Under the pieces are notes generated by a model that saw nothing but the letters and a program-made list of their open reading frames with translations, did no database searches and had not been told where the DNA came from. Source: Elusimicrobia bacterium RBG_16_66_12 (GTDB taxonomy: Bacteria > Elusimicrobiota > Elusimicrobia > UBA1565 > UBA9628). From it: a DNA stretch of 6,773 nt. Position 1 is the stretch's first letter, and each line of letters opens with the position of its first letter. A program made the translations under genes and the position numbers. Location of the stretch: contig MGUL01000021.1 of the NCBI GenBank assembly GCA_001800005.1, positions 8,218 through 14,990 of the forward strand, in the 5' to 3' direction. Positions 5,402 to 6,773 of the stretch are shown here, piece after piece.

Positions 5402-6773
5402 CTATTTCGACGAGGCGTCGCCGTAGCGCATCAGGACCTGAGAGGTGTGCGACCGGCTCGGGGTCTGTTTGCCGCCCGAAGTCACCATCATCGAATTCTC
5501 CATCTCGGACTTGACGATCTGTCCGAGACGCGGAGAGAACCAAGTGGTGCCGACGCTGTCGCCCGAGACCGAGATGCCGCCCGAAGAGGTCAGATCCACC
5601 TTGGACTGAGCCTTCACGACGTAGCAATCGAAGGTGCCCGCCGGAACCGTCACCTTCTCCCGCCCCGTCACGCGACTGTTGCCCTCCATGCTGGTCCGGT
5701 CGACGGTGGTCTTGTTGAGTTCCAGGTGCGTCAGCTGGTTCTTCATGACCGTCTTCGACCGCCACTCCGTCCCAATCTTGAGCTTCGGCGGATACGCGAG
5801 CATCGGAGGGTCGTAGGTGTAGACGGCCTGGAATTTCGGATTGTCCATCTTCATCCCGACCATGGAGACCCCATCCCTGGACGATGAATAATAGGTCCGA
5901 ACCTTGGTCTCTTTGTCGTCGTTAGTGAAGAAGAAGCCCGGCTTGCCCTCAAAATCGTCGAATTCTCCCACCTTGGTGATGCGGAGGGAGTTCCCTGTGC
6001 CGCCCATGTCGGTCTCGTACTCCCACCAGCTTCCGGACTTGAAGGAGAGCACCCCGGTCCGGCTGTTCTTGGCCCCGCCTTCGCCGTCTTCCTTGAGCGC
6101 CAGGGCCTTGAGCGCTGTCTGCGTCGGTCCCGGCGCGACATAGGGAGCCAGCGCCTTGGCCATCTCCGGCTCGAGACCCGGAGCGCGCATGTACGCCTTG
6201 ACGAACTGGGCCGACCAGGCGCGCTTGTCGTTGGCGGGCACCACTCCGAGAGCCAGCAGGCGGCCGAGCTTCTCCCAGTCGGCGTCCCGCGCCTCGGTGC
6301 GCTTCTGCCTCGCGTCCTCGCCCGCCTTCCACTGGACTTCGTATTGATCCCACTCGGCAGCGCGCTTCGCGGCGATGTCGGCGAACTTGGGCGCGTCCGT
6401 CGCCAGGCGCCGCCAGCTGGCCGCCTTCTCCCCTGGGGAGGAATCGCTCTTGTCGAGCTGGGTGGCCGCGTTGTATTTCTCCAAGGCGTCCACGTCTACG
6501 TTCGCCCAATCGAGCCCCGCGGCGGAGGAGTCCAGCGCCTTGGGCGCCTGCGCCGCCGGCAGGGCCGGGAGGTTGGCGGCGGAGACCTGGAAGCCGCGGG
6601 ACGCGGGAACGACGCTCTCGCGGTCGATCTTCGCCAGGTCCGGCGCGCCCTCGCGCCCGCTGCCCAGCACCGCATCGGGAGAACCGGACGAGAGCTCCGG
6701 CGTCTGCGCGTGGTCGCGCGACAGGCTGAGGACCTTCTTCGCGTAGTCCACGACGCCCTGCGCCGTCACCTTC
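5402..6773 (-). CDS. Unrecognised multidomain protein with C-terminal DUF3108/TapB-like domain, 5'-truncated
   Basis: The frame is open to the right edge (reading ...KVTAQGVVDYAKK), so the true start lies outside; the GTG at 6769 is not convincing as a start. About 457 residues are visible. Counting from that GTG, residues 20-85 are Ala/Ser/Pro-rich and probably disordered. Residues 90-225 are helical and highly charged (KYNAATQLDKSD, EKAASWRRLA, EARDADWEKLGRLLALGVV, DKRAWSAQFVKAY), resembling linker or repeat regions in some large bacterial kinase or SUMF1-type proteins. From about 245 comes a beta-rich domain beginning GSWWEYETDMGG, with VPAGTFDCYVVKAQ at 375-388 and TTWFSPRLGQIVKSE at 408-422. 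The pattern W-x-Y-E ... VPAGTF-x-C ... ysp-x-G-x-VK is typical of DUF3108/TapB-like periplasmic or lipoprotein beta domains. No signal peptide can be judged. It may be an envelope protein or the tail of a sensor; function is unknown. Confidence 0.85.
   Translation of the reverse strand, partial: KVTAQGVVDYAKKVLSLSRDHAQTPELSSGSPDAVLGSGREGAPDLAKIDRESVVPASRGFQVSAANLPALPAAQAPKALDSSAAGLDWANVDVDALEKYNAATQLDKSDSSPGEKAASWRRLATDAPKFADIAAKRAAEWDQYEVQWKAGEDARQKRTEARDADWEKLGRLLALGVVPANDKRAWSAQFVKAYMRAPGLEPEMAKALAPYVAPGPTQTALKALALKEDGEGGAKNSRTGVLSFKSGSWWEYETDMGGTGNSLRITKVGEFDDFEGKPGFFFTNDDKETKVRTYYSSSRDGVSMVGMKMDNPKFQAVYTYDPPMLAYPPKLKIGTEWRSKTVMKNQLTHLELNKTTVDRTSMEGNSRVTGREKVTVPAGTFDCYVVKAQSKVDLTSSGGISVSGDSVGTTWFSPRLGQIVKSEMENSMMVTSGGKQTPSRSHTSQVLMRYGDASSK

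Noticed and set aside
4433..5887. A long plus-strand open frame of 484 codons opposite the helicase and the right-edge gene.
   Set aside because: The translation is a low-complexity mix rich in Arg, Gly, Asp and Leu with no domain, and it spans two real minus-strand genes and their intergenic gap. It is the usual antisense shadow of GC-rich coding DNA.

Overview
This is a gene-dense, GC-rich bacterial window. It holds eight protein-coding genes (one truncated at each edge), five short intergenic gaps and no RNA genes, CRISPR array or insertion sequence. No taxonomic marker gene is present. A SpoVG homologue without other sporulation genes, a PfaD/ketosynthase lipid-synthase operon, GC-rich codons and several starts lacking a Shine-Dalgarno sequence suggest an uncultured Gram-negative-type lineage. 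Elusimicrobiota is one possibility, but this is a low-confidence inference.

Left part (1-1643, minus strand): pfaD, the enoyl-reductase component of polyunsaturated fatty acid / polyketide synthases, is followed after 7 nt by the first 36 codons of a ketosynthase-type synthase gene that runs out of the window. This is the upstream end of a PUFA-synthase-like or secondary-lipid operon. Divergent from it (1735-2370, plus strand) is a DedA-family membrane protein, probably an undecaprenyl-phosphate or lipid translocase. The 91-nt gap between them carries opposed -10 elements.

Middle part (2359-3338, minus strand): a MazF-type endoribonuclease toxin is preceded by a ribbon-helix-helix antitoxin that overlaps it by 4 nt. 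The pair has a well-formed promoter with repeats and a palindrome that look like an autoregulatory operator. Upstream is a spoVG gene with its own Shine-Dalgarno sequence and probable promoter. The toxin gene ends 12 nt inside the end of the convergent dedA gene.

Right part (3428-6773, minus strand): an IGHMBP2/UPF1-like superfamily 1B helicase ends in a good intrinsic terminator. Before it lies the 3' part of a large unrecognised protein with a low-complexity Ala/Pro/Ser segment, a charged helical segment and a C-terminal beta-rich domain resembling the DUF3108/TapB type.

No single new system joins all these genes. The most notable items are the pfaD-first lipid-synthase operon, the mazEF-like control region, a recurrent arrangement of -10 boxes 6-10 nt before start codons (possible leaderless mRNAs), and the unrecognised multidomain protein at the right edge.
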